64,000 nt of DNA from Bacillota bacterium (GCA_023459875.1 JAEWRY010000001.1:62001-126000), one strand, 5' to 3'; shown: positions 7,500 through 16,372, counted from the first letter of the stretch. Made by a program: numbers and translations. Notes: generated by a model not told the origin, from the letters alone.

Positions 7500-8915
7500 G
7501 TGCTGTACCTTGCGCTTGAAAAAGAAAAGAAGCGTTCCCTAGCCGTGCAGATCTTCCTGCAGCTTCGGGAAAAAATCCTGCGTGGAGAACTGAGCGCCGG
7601 AGAGCGGCTTCCTTCTTCAAGGGAGCTTTCCGAAGATCTTCATATATCCAGAAACACAGTCTTGACCGCCTATGATATGCTGGGTTCAGAGGGGTTCGCA
7701 CGCAGCGCGCCCGGAGCCGGGGTCTATGTGTGCGAAGGGGTTTTCAAAAACCCCCGGCCGGTTCTGGCGGCAGCGGACTTCTACCAGCCGTCATTATCCC
7801 CGGAAAAACTGCCGCCGGACATTATTAATTTCGACAGCGGCATCCCCGCATTGGACCTGTTCCCCAGAGCGCGGTGGAACCGGGCGGTGACAAGCTCTTT
7901 TCTGGATGCCCCCGCGTCTGCGCTGGGATACGACGACCCCCAGGGCAGGCCGGAGCTGCGCGAGACCCTGGCCGCTTACCTCAGAAAATCAAGGGGCATC
8001 CTCTGCAGTCCCGACCAGATCGTAATCACCTCGGGAGCAAAGCAGGGACTCACGCTGATCGCCAAATGCCTGTTGGATGAGAATAGCGAAGTGCTTTTGG
8101 AGGACCCGTCGAACGCGAATGTGGTAAAAATATTCTCCTATCATACAAACCGGTTAACGCCCGTTCCGGTGGACAGGGAGGGAATACAAACTCAGTGCCT
8201 TCCCCCCGACGCCTCGCCCGCGCTCATTTTCCTGACCCCCTCCCACCAGTTCCCCATGGGCGGAGTCCTCTCCATAGGCAGGCGGCTGGAGCTCATCCGC
8301 TACGCCCGGCAAAGCGGGTGCTATCTGGTGGAAGACGACTACGACAGTGAGTTTCGGTACGGCAATGTGCCCGTCAGATCCCTCTTCGAACTGGACAGCG
8401 AACGGGTAATTTATGTGGGGACCTTCAGCAAGGTGATGTTTCCTTCCCTCCGCCTCGGTTACCTTGTGCTCCCCTATCCGCTTGTGGCGCAATGCGTGGA
8501 ATGGAAGCGCCTTGCCGACCATCACTCCAATTCCGTTTATCAGCTCGCGCTCGTGCGTTTTATGGAAGGCGGCGAGCTGGAACGTCATATCGCCCGGATG
8601 AAAAAAGTGTATTTGAAACGGCGGCGGGAATTGCTGGAACAATTGGAAACTTTATTCCCGGAACACTTTAACGTTTATGGCGAAGAATCGGGAATGCATT
8701 TTGTCGCCGGGTTCCGGGATGTTTCTTTTTCTCCGGACCTGGTACGGCGTATCCGGGAAGAAGGCGTCTACCTTGTCAGCGTGGAAAACCACGCCATGGT
8801 GAAAGGCGCGCATACCGGCGAGGTGCTATTGGGTTACGCCCACCTGACCCGGGAAGAAATGGGACGCGGTCTTCTGACGATAAAACGGTGTATTGAAGAA
8901 ACCCGCCGGGAATAA
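7500..8915 (+). CDS. MocR-type (GntR/aminotransferase) regulator
   Basis: A 471-residue fusion of an N-terminal winged helix (KILRGELSAGERLPSSRELS, then SRNTVLTAYDML) and a C-terminal fold-type I aminotransferase domain. The PLP-binding lysine is in GTFSKVMFPSLRLGY, and the phosphate and pyridine contacts are suggested by VEDDYDSEFRY upstream. MocR proteins sense PLP or an amino compound and often activate a divergent gene, here an EamA exporter. A TTG at 7479 extends the frame, but GTG at 7500 is better placed after ATGGGGTG. PdxR and GabR are known members; neither pdxST nor gabT is nearby, so the ligand is open. Confidence 0.9.
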   Translation: MLYLALEKEKKRSLAVQIFLQLREKILRGELSAGERLPSSRELSEDLHISRNTVLTAYDMLGSEGFARSAPGAGVYVCEGVFKNPRPVLAAADFYQPSLSPEKLPPDIINFDSGIPALDLFPRARWNRAVTSSFLDAPASALGYDDPQGRPELRETLAAYLRKSRGILCSPDQIVITSGAKQGLTLIAKCLLDENSEVLLEDPSNANVVKIFSYHTNRLTPVPVDREGIQTQCLPPDASPALIFLTPSHQFPMGGVLSIGRRLELIRYARQSGCYLVEDDYDSEFRYGNVPVRSLFELDSERVIYVGTFSKVMFPSLRLGYLVLPYPLVAQCVEWKRLADHHSNSVYQLALVRFMEGGELERHIARMKKVYLKRRRELLEQLETLFPEHFNVYGEESGMHFVAGFRDVSFSPDLVRRIREEGVYLVSVENHAMVKGAHTGEVLLGYAHLTREEMGRGLLTIKRCIEETRRE

Positions 8916-8923
8916 CTCAATGA

Positions 8924-8970
8924 AAAAAATGCGCCTGCGGGAAACCCTTCCCCCAGGCGCATTTTTTCTT
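8924..8970. terminator. Bidirectional terminator
   Basis: Arms AAAAAATGCGCCTG and CAGGCGCATTTTTT flank a 17-base loop, so an A-run precedes and a T-run follows. It serves the MocR gene on the plus strand and the membrane protein gene on the minus strand. Confidence 0.85.
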
Positions 8971-8979
8971 GTTTCGAGC

Positions 8980-9759
8980 CTACATGAGTCGGACGGTGTA
9001 GTATACCGCCATCACAAAAATCCACACTACTATCACGAAGATGGAGTAGTAAGCGACCGTGGCGCCCAGTACCAGCGCGGCTACGACGGTCAGCGCCGAG
9101 AGAGCGCAGGTAGCGAAAAGGGTGGCATAAGAGGTGCTGCGGGAGAAAAGCTGCACCTTTTTCCCTCCGGCGGCAAGAACGCCCCCCGATGTCTGAAGTC
9201 TTCGGCCAAGCAGAGCAGAAAACACCAATACCAGCGCCAATACTGCCAGATATCCATAGAAAATGGTAGGGTGGGTTTCGATGGCCCGGCGGTAAACCCA
9301 AAGGCCGAAAATGGTAAGGCCGCCCAAAACGGTAATCCAAAAAAATTCTTTTTGGTAAAGGTTGTAAACAAGCGCCAGCACGGCGCAGACCGGAACGCAC
9401 ACCAGAAGCACCATCATCCCAGCAGCCTGAAAGCGCCGCGTCATAAAAGCGCAGACGCTCACAGCAAGGGAAAATCCTGCCACTATTTGGGGCAGCGGCC
9501 TGATCTTTCCGTCCTTTCGGCTGAGCAGAGCCCAAACGACACCGGCCGCGCACGCAACCAGTCCCGCGTAAATCAGGATATGGAGGGCTTGGTGAATACC
9601 CGCCATGAGTTCGATTTCTCCGGCTTTGTAATTGAGATAATATCGTTTCAGCAACAGAAGCAGGGACTCCAGGACGGTCGCCGCGGCAAACCAAAATATA
9701 ATTCTGTTATATATGGCGTCTTCGTGCTGGCTTTTCGCAGACTGCATATTTTTATTCAT
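8980..9759 (-). CDS. Uncharacterised eight-helix membrane protein
   Basis: A 259-residue hydrophobic protein with about eight membrane segments and short loops. I do not recognise a family with certainty. The helices include FWFAAATVLESLLLLL near the N-terminus and YYSIFVIVVWIFVMAVYY at the C-terminus. The frame is open up to 9804, but ATG at 9759 (MNKNMQSAK) has a GGGAG box upstream, though at longer than usual spacing, whereas the upstream GTG has none. It is divergent from apbE and not clearly linked to it. Confidence 0.65.
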   Translation of the reverse strand: MNKNMQSAKSQHEDAIYNRIIFWFAAATVLESLLLLLKRYYLNYKAGEIELMAGIHQALHILIYAGLVACAAGVVWALLSRKDGKIRPLPQIVAGFSLAVSVCAFMTRRFQAAGMMVLLVCVPVCAVLALVYNLYQKEFFWITVLGGLTIFGLWVYRRAIETHPTIFYGYLAVLALVLVFSALLGRRLQTSGGVLAAGGKKVQLFSRSTSYATLFATCALSALTVVAALVLGATVAYYSIFVIVVWIFVMAVYYTVRLM

Positions 9760-9863
9760 ATAATACCGACAACTCCCAGGCTTCGACTTATTTGAGTAAC
9801 ACACGATAGTTTATCAGAAATATCTGTATTTTGCAACAGAAATTGAGCTTTAATTCCTATCAG

Positions 9864-9892
9864 TTGTTTTTAAGACTTTCTTATGGTACAAT
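9864..9892 (+). promoter_or_regulatory. Sigma-A-type promoter for apbE
   Basis: TTGTTT, 17 bases, then TACAAT preceded by TGG (an extended -10). It lies 36 bases before the apbE start. Confidence 0.62.
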
Positions 9893-9928
9893 ATATTTCG
9901 ACCAATTTTTCATAATTGAGGACACGCT

Positions 9929-10963
9929 ATGAAACGATTAACAGCACTGCTGCTCTCCCTTCTGCTTCTTGCCGGCTGCTCCGCAGGCGGTAAGGAAAAT
10001 GCCGGTGTCACAGAAGATTTTTTCGCCATGGATACCGTTATGAGCATTACCGCCTATGACGGGGATAAGGACGCCGTCACAGCCGCCGTGCAGGAGGTCA
10101 ATACACTGGAAGCCCTGTTTTCCCGCACGCGGACGGAGAGCGAGATTTCCGCCGTGAATGCCGCTTCCGGAAGCGGGAAAAATGTCGCGGTTTCTGAAGT
10201 AACCTATTCAATTCTGGCAAACGCGCTTTCCTTATCAAGGCGCACCGGAGACGCCTTCGACATCACCATCGCCCCGGTGATGGATGCCTGGGGCTTTACG
10301 AAGGGCGAGTACCGGGTCCCGTCTGAGCAGGAACTCGACGCGCTGCTCCCTCTCGTGGACGACAGTACGCTGGAACTGGATTCAGCGACTTTCTCAGTCT
10401 GCCTCCCAAAACCGGGTATGGCCATTGATCTGGGCGCCATCGCCAAGGGCTTTGCTGCGGACAAAGTGCTGGAGGTTCTGACCGCCCACAAAGTGACATC
10501 CGCCATTGTCAATCTTGGGGGCAACATCAGCGTCCTGGGTACCAAGTCCGACGGCAGCGGCTGGCGGGTGGCCGTGCGGGACCCGAAAAGCAGCGAATCT
10601 TACGTCTGCGTCCTCACCCTGACGGGTAAAACTCTCTCCACCTCGGGGGGATACGAGCGTTATTTTGAGGAAAACGGAAAAACGTACCACCATATCATTG
10701 ATCCTAAAACCGGCTATCCGGCCGAAACCGGTCTCACGTCGGTCACGGCGGTCTCTTCTTCGGGTGCCACTGCCGACGCCCTTTCCACCGCCTGCTTTGT
10801 TCTCGGGGAAGATAAGGCTCTCGGGCTGTGGCGCTCTTCCAGTGACTTTGAACTGGTCCTTGTGAGGGATGACGGAAAGGTTCTGGTGACGGAAGGCCTG
10901 GAAAAGGATCTGGACACCCAGGGAGGTAACAATGGCTACACCTTCGAAATCGTCCGTCGCTGA
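9929..10963 (+). CDS. apbE: FAD:protein FMN transferase (lipoprotein)
   Basis: A 344-residue lipoprotein that transfers FMN from FAD to a Thr or Ser on extracytosolic electron-transfer proteins. A signal peptide ends in the lipobox LLAGC, with Cys17 the likely lipid anchor. ApbE motifs are DLGAIAKGFAADK for FAD and Mg binding, and HHIIDPKTGYPA near the C-terminus. The last 32 bases overlap the next gene. The NusG-domain-II and Gx-transporter genes that follow resemble EetA and EetB of Gram-positive flavin-based extracellular electron transfer. That suggests an electron-transfer role, but no flavinylation target is visible in the window. Confidence 0.93.
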   Translation: MKRLTALLLSLLLLAGCSAGGKENAGVTEDFFAMDTVMSITAYDGDKDAVTAAVQEVNTLEALFSRTRTESEISAVNAASGSGKNVAVSEVTYSILANALSLSRRTGDAFDITIAPVMDAWGFTKGEYRVPSEQELDALLPLVDDSTLELDSATFSVCLPKPGMAIDLGAIAKGFAADKVLEVLTAHKVTSAIVNLGGNISVLGTKSDGSGWRVAVRDPKSSESYVCVLTLTGKTLSTSGGYERYFEENGKTYHHIIDPKTGYPAETGLTSVTAVSSSGATADALSTACFVLGEDKALGLWRSSSDFELVLVRDDGKVLVTEGLEKDLDTQGGNNGYTFEIVRR

Positions 10964-11354
10964 CCGCCTCCGCCCCACTCTGTGGGACGGGCTCGTGGTT
11001 CTCTTCGTGGTCGCCGCCGCCGCTGTGCTTTTCCTGACGGTATGGCCACAGTCTTCGGGGGACCGTCTGGTGGCCGTGGTCACCGTGGACGGCAAGGAAG
11101 TGGCTACCCTCCCCCTCTATGCCCCGGACGCTCCGGAAGAAGCGACCGCCTATCCGATTGACTGCAAATATCCGTTGGTGCTGGAATATAAGGTAGGCGC
11201 CGTGCGTGTGGCGGAATCCCAATGCCCCGGCAGGGATTGTGTCCACACCGGGTGGGCAACCAAAGCCGGCAGCCAGATCATCTGCCTGCCCAACCGGCTT
11301 GTTGTGACCGTCAAGGGGGGCGCGGCTCCTTCCTTTGACGCAATTACCAATTAA
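10932..11354 (+). CDS. NusG domain II protein (EetA-like)
   Basis: A 140-residue protein with one membrane helix (about residues 18-40, LVVLFVVAAAAVLFLTVW) and an outer NusG-domain-II-like fold with a Cys pair in SQCPGRDCVHTGW. Such proteins sit next to Gx transporter proteins and ApbE in flavin electron-transfer loci, where they are called EetA. The start ATG at 10932 lies inside apbE behind the ribosome site GGGAGGT (10920-10926), so the two genes are translationally coupled. The name rests on context and domain layout and not on a proven function. Confidence 0.75.
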   Translation: MATPSKSSVADRLRPTLWDGLVVLFVVAAAAVLFLTVWPQSSGDRLVAVVTVDGKEVATLPLYAPDAPEEATAYPIDCKYPLVLEYKVGAVRVAESQCPGRDCVHTGWATKAGSQIICLPNRLVVTVKGGAAPSFDAITN

Positions 11355-11413
11355 ATTGTTCCCCAATTGCTGAAACTTTTTTCCCTATAATTCGTCAAAC
11401 AGAGGTGAACTCC

Positions 11414-11920
11414 ATGTCTTCCCCGGTCGGCCGCATCACCCGATGCGCCGTACTCACTGCCCTTGCTCTGGCTCTTTCGGTGGCGGAGGGCCTGGCGCCC
11501 ATCGTGGTGCTCTTCCCTCTCCCGGGGCTCAGGCTGGGACTTGCCAACCTGGTCACGGTGTACGCGCTCTGCCGGCTCTCGGGAAAGGACGCGCTGGCAA
11601 TTCTTCTGGCCCGCTGCCTGCTGGGTGCCCTTCTGGGGGGGAACCTCTCCGCCCTGGCCTTTTCGCTGACCGGCGGTTTGTTTGCCCTGGGGGTCACGGC
11701 GTTTCTGCTCCGGTTCCAGCGGCTCTCACTCTTCGGCGTCTCCATTGCCGGGGCAGCAGCGCACAACACAGGACAGATTGCGGCCGCCATCTTTGTCCTG
11801 GGCACCACAGCACCCATTGTCTACCTTCCCCCGCTGCTCATCGCCTCGCTGGTTACCGGAACGGTTACCGGCGGTGCCGTCATTCTGCTGGTCCATCGTA
11901 TCCCCGAGCGTTTACTCTGA
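11414..11920 (+). CDS. Gx transporter family membrane protein (EetB-like)
   Basis: A 168-residue polytopic protein of the family formerly called heptaprenyl diphosphate synthase component I. The glycine-rich start (ALALALSVAEGLAPIVVLFPLPGLRLGLANLVTVYAL) is characteristic. Fold and size resemble ECF S components. It follows ApbE and an EetA-like protein, so an EetB-like role in moving electrons or quinone-linked groups across the membrane is the best inference. GTG at 11405 is part of the ribosome site AGAGGTGA, so ATG at 11414 is chosen. Confidence 0.78.
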   Translation: MSSPVGRITRCAVLTALALALSVAEGLAPIVVLFPLPGLRLGLANLVTVYALCRLSGKDALAILLARCLLGALLGGNLSALAFSLTGGLFALGVTAFLLRFQRLSLFGVSIAGAAAHNTGQIAAAIFVLGTTAPIVYLPPLLIASLVTGTVTGGAVILLVHRIPERLL

Positions 11921-11938
11921 AAGGAAGCATTTACTATC

Positions 11939-13159
11939 ATGAAAAATCTCCGTATCACAGCGCTTCTTTTAGCGGCTCTTCTCCTGCTCTCCTCCTGCGG
12001 GAACACCGCGTCCCAGGCCCCGACGACCAATGAGATTGCCGCCAGCTCTTCCCCCTCGCCGTCTCCGGAACCTTCGGCGGAGCCCACTCCAGCACCGACG
12101 CCTACGCCGACTCTGGTACCTTACGATGGAGTTGTGGAGCATATCTTTTTCCACCCGGTAGTGGCCTACGCCCAGCTGGCTTTTGACGGAGACAACATGT
12201 CAGACGGCATCGACGACTGGATGGTGACCAAAGAGGAGTACTGGGCGATTCTCCAATCCCTCTACGCAAACAATTACGTCCTGGTCGACATCAACTCGGT
12301 CTGGTCGGAGTACACAAACGATTCCGGCCAAACCCGGATGAAACGGAACACCCTGATGCTTCCCGAAGGTAAAAAGCCTATCATCGTCTCCTACGACGAT
12401 GTAAATTACTACGACTATATGCTCAAGAACGGCTTTACATACAAGCTCATCCTGGGAGACGACGGAGAGATCTGGAGCTGGGGTCTGGACCCCGACGGCA
12501 AGGAAGTGGTCTCTCAGGATCTGGACGCTGTCACTCTCATGGACAAGTTCGTCCGGGAGCATCCCGATTTCTCCTTCGACGGAGCCAAGGGCTGCATCGG
12601 CCTTACCGGCTTCCAGGGCATCCTGGGCTACCGCACCCAGACCGACCGGGACATCACCGATCCTGTGAAGCTCGCCGCCTTTGAGGCAAACCGCCAGAAG
12701 GAAATCGAAGCTGTAAAGCCTGTCATCGCCAAACTCAAGGAGGAAGGCTGGACCTTTGCTTCCCACACCTGGGCGCATATGAACCTGGAGAAAAGAGGTC
12801 TCGCCAAAGTCACCGACGATACCGATCGCTGGCTGAACGAAGTGGGCAGCCTGGTGGGTCCCACACAGGTACTGCTCTACCCCTACGGCGGCCGTGCCGA
12901 CGGGGGCGACGTGAATCAGACCGGCGAGTGCTTCCGCTATCTTCAGAGCAAGGGCTTCCGCATCTTCGCCTCGGTGGGGATCAGCTCCTATTCCAAAATA
13001 AAAAGCGATATCTGCGCCGTCATCTGCGACCGTCTCCACCCGGACGGCACCACGCTGCGGTGGAGCCGCGACCGTTACCTGCAGCTCTACGACGCCTGGA
13101 AAATTATCGATCTGAAGGTCCGCCCGAACCGTCCCTACGACCGCAATCCCGGTAAATGA
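11939..13159 (+). CDS. Polysaccharide deacetylase family lipoprotein
   Basis: A 406-residue exported protein. A signal peptide ends in the lipobox LLSSC near residue 20. A low-complexity linker rich in Pro, Ser and Thr follows (about residues 35-60), and then a NodB-like domain. The metal and catalytic motifs are readable as IVSYDDVNYYD (motif 1, with the Asp pair) and SHTWAHMN (motif 2, HxxxH). It probably removes acetyl groups from cell-wall sugars. It starts 18 bases after the Gx transporter gene, but the functional link to electron transfer is unclear. Transcription ends in the repeat at 13,165-13,323. Confidence 0.85.
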   Translation: MKNLRITALLLAALLLLSSCGNTASQAPTTNEIAASSSPSPSPEPSAEPTPAPTPTPTLVPYDGVVEHIFFHPVVAYAQLAFDGDNMSDGIDDWMVTKEEYWAILQSLYANNYVLVDINSVWSEYTNDSGQTRMKRNTLMLPEGKKPIIVSYDDVNYYDYMLKNGFTYKLILGDDGEIWSWGLDPDGKEVVSQDLDAVTLMDKFVREHPDFSFDGAKGCIGLTGFQGILGYRTQTDRDITDPVKLAAFEANRQKEIEAVKPVIAKLKEEGWTFASHTWAHMNLEKRGLAKVTDDTDRWLNEVGSLVGPTQVLLYPYGGRADGGDVNQTGECFRYLQSKGFRIFASVGISSYSKIKSDICAVICDRLHPDGTTLRWSRDRYLQLYDAWKIIDLKVRPNRPYDRNPGK

Positions 13160-13164
13160 TAGGT

Positions 13165-13323
13165 GGGTCTGTCTCAGAGCAAAAAAGCGAATAAAAATGT
13201 CATCCTGAGCAGTAAGGCAAAGGATCTTAAGCAGCCGAAGGGATGCGCTGCGAAGATTCTTCGGCCTTCTGCCTCAGAATGACAAACTGATTGGTGGTGT
13301 CTCATGTGATTTGAGGCACCACC
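13165..13323 (+). repeat. MITE-like dispersed repeat, family 1, copy 2
   Basis: A 159-bp copy in the plus orientation. It starts GGGTCTGTCTCAGAG, carries the core AATGTCATCCTGAGC and AAGGATCTTAA also seen in copy 1, and ends with the arms GGTGGTGTCTCA and TTGAGGCACCACC. The terminal hairpin is followed directly by TTTTTTTT (13,324-13,331), so it forms a strong intrinsic terminator for the deacetylase gene. Confidence 0.85.
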
Positions 13324-13333
13324 TTTTTTTTAT
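13291..13333 (+). terminator. Repeat-derived intrinsic terminator
   Basis: The end hairpin of the family 1 repeat (arms of 12-13 bases, loop about six) plus eight T residues. It terminates the polysaccharide deacetylase gene. Confidence 0.85.
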
Positions 13334-13334
13334 T

Positions 13335-13733
13335 CTATTCCTCCATATGGAATCCTACCGACGTCACCGCCGCTACCTCGGTGCCCAATTCGTCCCGAAT
13401 GCGCAGGGTGTAACAGCAGGTGCTTTTCCCTTCCTTTTCACAGCAGGTCTCGGCAATGAGCCGCTCTCCCTTTACCCCGTTCAAATATTGGATGCTGCTG
13501 GAGAGCGTCACTGTGGTTAAATTGCCCACATTGGCCGCCACGGCAAACGTAAAGTCGGCCAGCGTAAAGATAACGCCGCCCATCACCGCGCCCCGCGCGT
13601 TCAGATGTTTCTGCTCCAGATTAAGACTGCAGCGGGCATAGTGCTCATCCACCTTTTCAATGACGATTCCGGTCACTTTCGTAGCGAAACGGTCGTTCTC
13701 AAATATCCCTCTGGCTTGTTCCGTGCGGTCCAT
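13335..13733 (-). CDS. PaaI-type hotdog thioesterase
   Basis: A 132-residue single hotdog domain. The helix region HLNARGAVMGGVIFTLADFTFAVAAN matches PaaI-like acyl-CoA thioesterases, with Asn in the first part and Asp in TLADF as probable active-site residues. Then comes SSSIQYLNGVKGERLIAET, the second strand pair of the family. The substrate is not known; aryl-CoA or short acyl-CoA is typical. The gene is convergent with the deacetylase, with the repeat-derived terminator between them. Confidence 0.85.
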   Translation of the reverse strand: MDRTEQARGIFENDRFATKVTGIVIEKVDEHYARCSLNLEQKHLNARGAVMGGVIFTLADFTFAVAANVGNLTTVTLSSSIQYLNGVKGERLIAETCCEKEGKSTCCYTLRIRDELGTEVAAVTSVGFHMEE

Positions 13734-13778
13734 ACAATTCCTCCGTGAGTTAAAATATAATAAATGTGAATTAGTCCG

Positions 13779-14960
13779 TCAAACAACCACGGGATTTTGC
13801 GTATATTCCCGCCCGCCCGGCATAATTTTTTCGCCGCACAGGGAATAAAGATCGGTGCAGCGGCTCTCCGTGGCGAAAAGCCGCCGGGCTTCCTCTCCCA
13901 TCCGATTTACATGAGCGGGCTTAACAAGGACGGGAATCCTGCAGCGGGCGTCCAACTGCCGTAAAAGCGCCCTCCCGCGCTCATTCATACCGAGTATGCG
14001 GAGGTAAGGCGGATGATCGGGACGGTCGGCTGCCGTAAGGCCGAGGAACGCCCAGAGCACCAGGCGCCGTATGCGGGCATGGGCGTACCGCCGCGTTTTG
14101 GCGAGTTCGTAAACTTCTTCCAGCGAGACGGCGTCCCGCGCCGCCCGGCTGAGCCTCGCCGCCAGCTCGGCGCCGCAGTCGGGAAGCATCTCAAATTGAT
14201 CGGGGGACATAGTCCGCAGCTTGGAGAGTACCCCCAGCTCGCAGTGCTTCAGCGTATAAAAACCGGCGGCTCTCAGCCGGTCCGTTCCGCCGGAGGGAAG
14301 ATAAGGTGCGGCGGCAGCATATTGACCGGACAGCAGAAAATCCCTGAGCGCGGATGCGGAGCAGTATCCGTCCCGGGGTGTTTCGTCATCATGGCCGGTT
14401 CCCTGCCGCGAAACCGTGATGGGCTGCATTTTGCTTTGAAGCGCCGCGGTTGCCCGGAGATATTCCACACCCAGGTTGTTGTTGGGGCCTGTCAGGCAGT
14501 CCGACACCTCCCCGGCACACAGGGATACCGCTCTCTGCCGCGCTGCGGCGAAGGATAAGCCTCCGTCCAGCCCTTCTCTTAAATACAATCTGTATTCGTT
14601 ACTCTCCAGACACTCGCCCGCTCGCAGCAGCGCAGAGAGTTCCCCCGTCTCGCTGCCGAAGGAGAGATAATCCGCCCCGGCTGCGTCAAGAAGCCAAACC
14701 GCGCCCCGGGCAAAGCCCTCCGCGGAGGAAATCGCCCAGGGGGTGGGCAGTTCGGCCACCAGATCGGCCCCGCCGGAAAGCGCAAGGGCGGCACGGGTCC
14801 ATTTGTCCGTCAGGGCCGTTTCTCCCCGCTGCACCCAGTTCCCGCTCATCACGCAGAGAATGCCGGTATCTTCCCCAATCGACCTCCGTGTGGCCCCGAT
14901 ATGGTAGGCGTGGCCGGTATGAAAGGGGTTGTACTCCGCCACTATGCCTACAATTTTCAT
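13779..14960 (-). CDS. tmcAL: tRNA(Met) cytidine acetate ligase
   Basis: A 393-residue enzyme (YlbM family) that activates acetate with ATP and makes N4-acetylcytidine at the wobble base of elongator tRNA-Met. The nucleotidyltransferase motif is MKIVGIVAEYNPFHTGHAYHI, with the TGHAYH motif. MSGNWVQRG and GADLVAELPTPWA are also typical. The start ATG at 14960 follows AAAGGAGTTCC on the minus strand. Next to it and divergent is acetate kinase, which uses the same small acid; this may be coincidence. The tRNA substrate, tRNA-Met(CAU), is encoded at 27,238. Confidence 0.92.
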   Translation of the reverse strand: MKIVGIVAEYNPFHTGHAYHIGATRRSIGEDTGILCVMSGNWVQRGETALTDKWTRAALALSGGADLVAELPTPWAISSAEGFARGAVWLLDAAGADYLSFGSETGELSALLRAGECLESNEYRLYLREGLDGGLSFAAARQRAVSLCAGEVSDCLTGPNNNLGVEYLRATAALQSKMQPITVSRQGTGHDDETPRDGYCSASALRDFLLSGQYAAAAPYLPSGGTDRLRAAGFYTLKHCELGVLSKLRTMSPDQFEMLPDCGAELAARLSRAARDAVSLEEVYELAKTRRYAHARIRRLVLWAFLGLTAADRPDHPPYLRILGMNERGRALLRQLDARCRIPVLVKPAHVNRMGEEARRLFATESRCTDLYSLCGEKIMPGGREYTQNPVVV

Positions 14961-15007
14961 ACGGAACTCCTTTTTTCATTCTTTTTTTCATAATCGCCTA
15001 AAAACTA

Positions 15008-15036
15008 TTGTTCTTTCAAAAAAAACGGAATAAAAT
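15008..15036 (+). promoter_or_regulatory. Sigma-A-type promoter for ackA
   Basis: TTGTTC, 17 bases, TAAAAT. A leader of about 70 bases follows, with an imperfect hairpin near 15,051-15,078, and then the ribosome site GAAGGAGA. Confidence 0.58.
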
Positions 15037-15111
15037 GTACCTGTATTTTAACGTCTTGCGGAGAAATATACAAGGCGTGTCATTAGCAATTTATCGAAGG
15101 AGATAATTTAA

Positions 15112-16311
15112 ATGAAAATTTTGGTTATTAATGCAGGAAGTTCGTCCCTGAAATATCAGTTGATGGATTCCGATACCCACAAGGTGCTTGCCAAGGGTCT
15201 TTGCGAGCGCATCGGCATCGACGGTCACATTAAGCATAGCCCCGCTCAGAAACCTGTCTATGAAACCGATATGGGCCTTCCCACTCACTCTGTCGCCATT
15301 AAGACCGTACTGGACCTGCTTGTCTCTCCTGAGTACGGCGTGATTGCCTCCACCTCAGAAATCGATGCGGTGGGTCACCGGGTCGTCCACGGCGGCGAGA
15401 AATTCACCCATTCGGTTCTGATTGACGAGTCCGTTATTTCCGCCCTGGAATCGTTCATCCCTCTGGCGCCGCTCCACAATCCCGCCAACATCACGGGTAT
15501 CCGTGCCTGTCAGGCGGCTATGCCGGGAATTCCAATGGTTGCCGTGTTCGATACCGCCTTCCATCAGACCATTCCCCCAAAAGCTTTCCTGTATGCGCTG
15601 CCCTATGAGTATTACACCGAGAACCAAGTCCGCCGGTACGGCTTCCACGGCACCTCCCACTACTATGTCACCCGCCGGGCCGCAGCCATTCTGGGCCGCC
15701 CCATCGAGGAGCTGAAGCTGTGCTCCTGCCATCTTGGCAACGGCGCCTCCGTCTCATCCGTCAAGGGCGGCAAGAGCATCGACACCTCCATGGGCTTTAC
15801 CCCCCTGGACGGCCTCCCCATGGGCACCCGCTCTGGCGCGATCGACCCTTCCATCATCGAGTACATCATGGACACCCGTGACATAACCATCAAATCCATG
15901 AACAACATCCTCAATAAAAAATCCGGTGTGCTTGGCGTCTCCGGCGTCTCCTCCGACTTCCGCGATCTGGAGGCCGCAGCCGCCCAGGGTAACTACCGGG
16001 CGGAGCTCGCCATTGATCTTTTCTGCTATAAGGTAACCAAGCGCATCGGCTCGGCCGCGGCCGCCATGGGCGGCATCGATGCCGTCGTCTTCACCGCCGG
16101 CGTGGGTGAAAACTCCACCAACCTGCGCGCGAAGATCATGCAGGGCCTTGAGTTCCTGGGCCTTAAGCTCGACCTGGAAAAGAACAACCAGCGCTGCGTC
16201 GAGGCCATTATCTCCACCGATGACTCTCCCAATAAAATTCTCTGCGTTCCCACCAACGAGGAACTGGTCATCGCTACGGATACAGCCGAAATCGTATCGA
16301 AAGCCAAATAA
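15112..16311 (+). CDS. ackA: Acetate kinase
   Basis: A 399-residue enzyme that makes ATP and acetate from acetyl phosphate, the last step of acetogenic fermentation. The start MKILVINAGSSSLKYQL and the segments GHRVVHGGEKF, VFDTAFHQTIP, YGFHGTSHYYVTRR and HLGNGASVSSVKGGKSIDT are all classic acetokinase motifs. It stands alone, with its own promoter and terminator. The usual partner gene pta is not in the window. Confidence 0.97.
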   Translation: MKILVINAGSSSLKYQLMDSDTHKVLAKGLCERIGIDGHIKHSPAQKPVYETDMGLPTHSVAIKTVLDLLVSPEYGVIASTSEIDAVGHRVVHGGEKFTHSVLIDESVISALESFIPLAPLHNPANITGIRACQAAMPGIPMVAVFDTAFHQTIPPKAFLYALPYEYYTENQVRRYGFHGTSHYYVTRRAAAILGRPIEELKLCSCHLGNGASVSSVKGGKSIDTSMGFTPLDGLPMGTRSGAIDPSIIEYIMDTRDITIKSMNNILNKKSGVLGVSGVSSDFRDLEAAAAQGNYRAELAIDLFCYKVTKRIGSAAAAMGGIDAVVFTAGVGENSTNLRAKIMQGLEFLGLKLDLEKNNQRCVEAIISTDDSPNKILCVPTNEELVIATDTAEIVSKAK

Positions 16312-16320
16312 AAAAGCTTT

Positions 16321-16372
16321 ATAAATAACCCGCTGCGGAAGTCAAAGCTTCTGCAGCGGGTTATTTATTGGC
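16321..16372. terminator. Bidirectional terminator, ackA and RluA-type gene
   Basis: Arms ATAAATAACCCGCTGC (16,321-16,336) and GCAGCGGGTTATTTAT (16,353-16,368). It overlaps the stop codon of the convergent pseudouridine synthase gene, so both transcripts end here. Confidence 0.85.
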
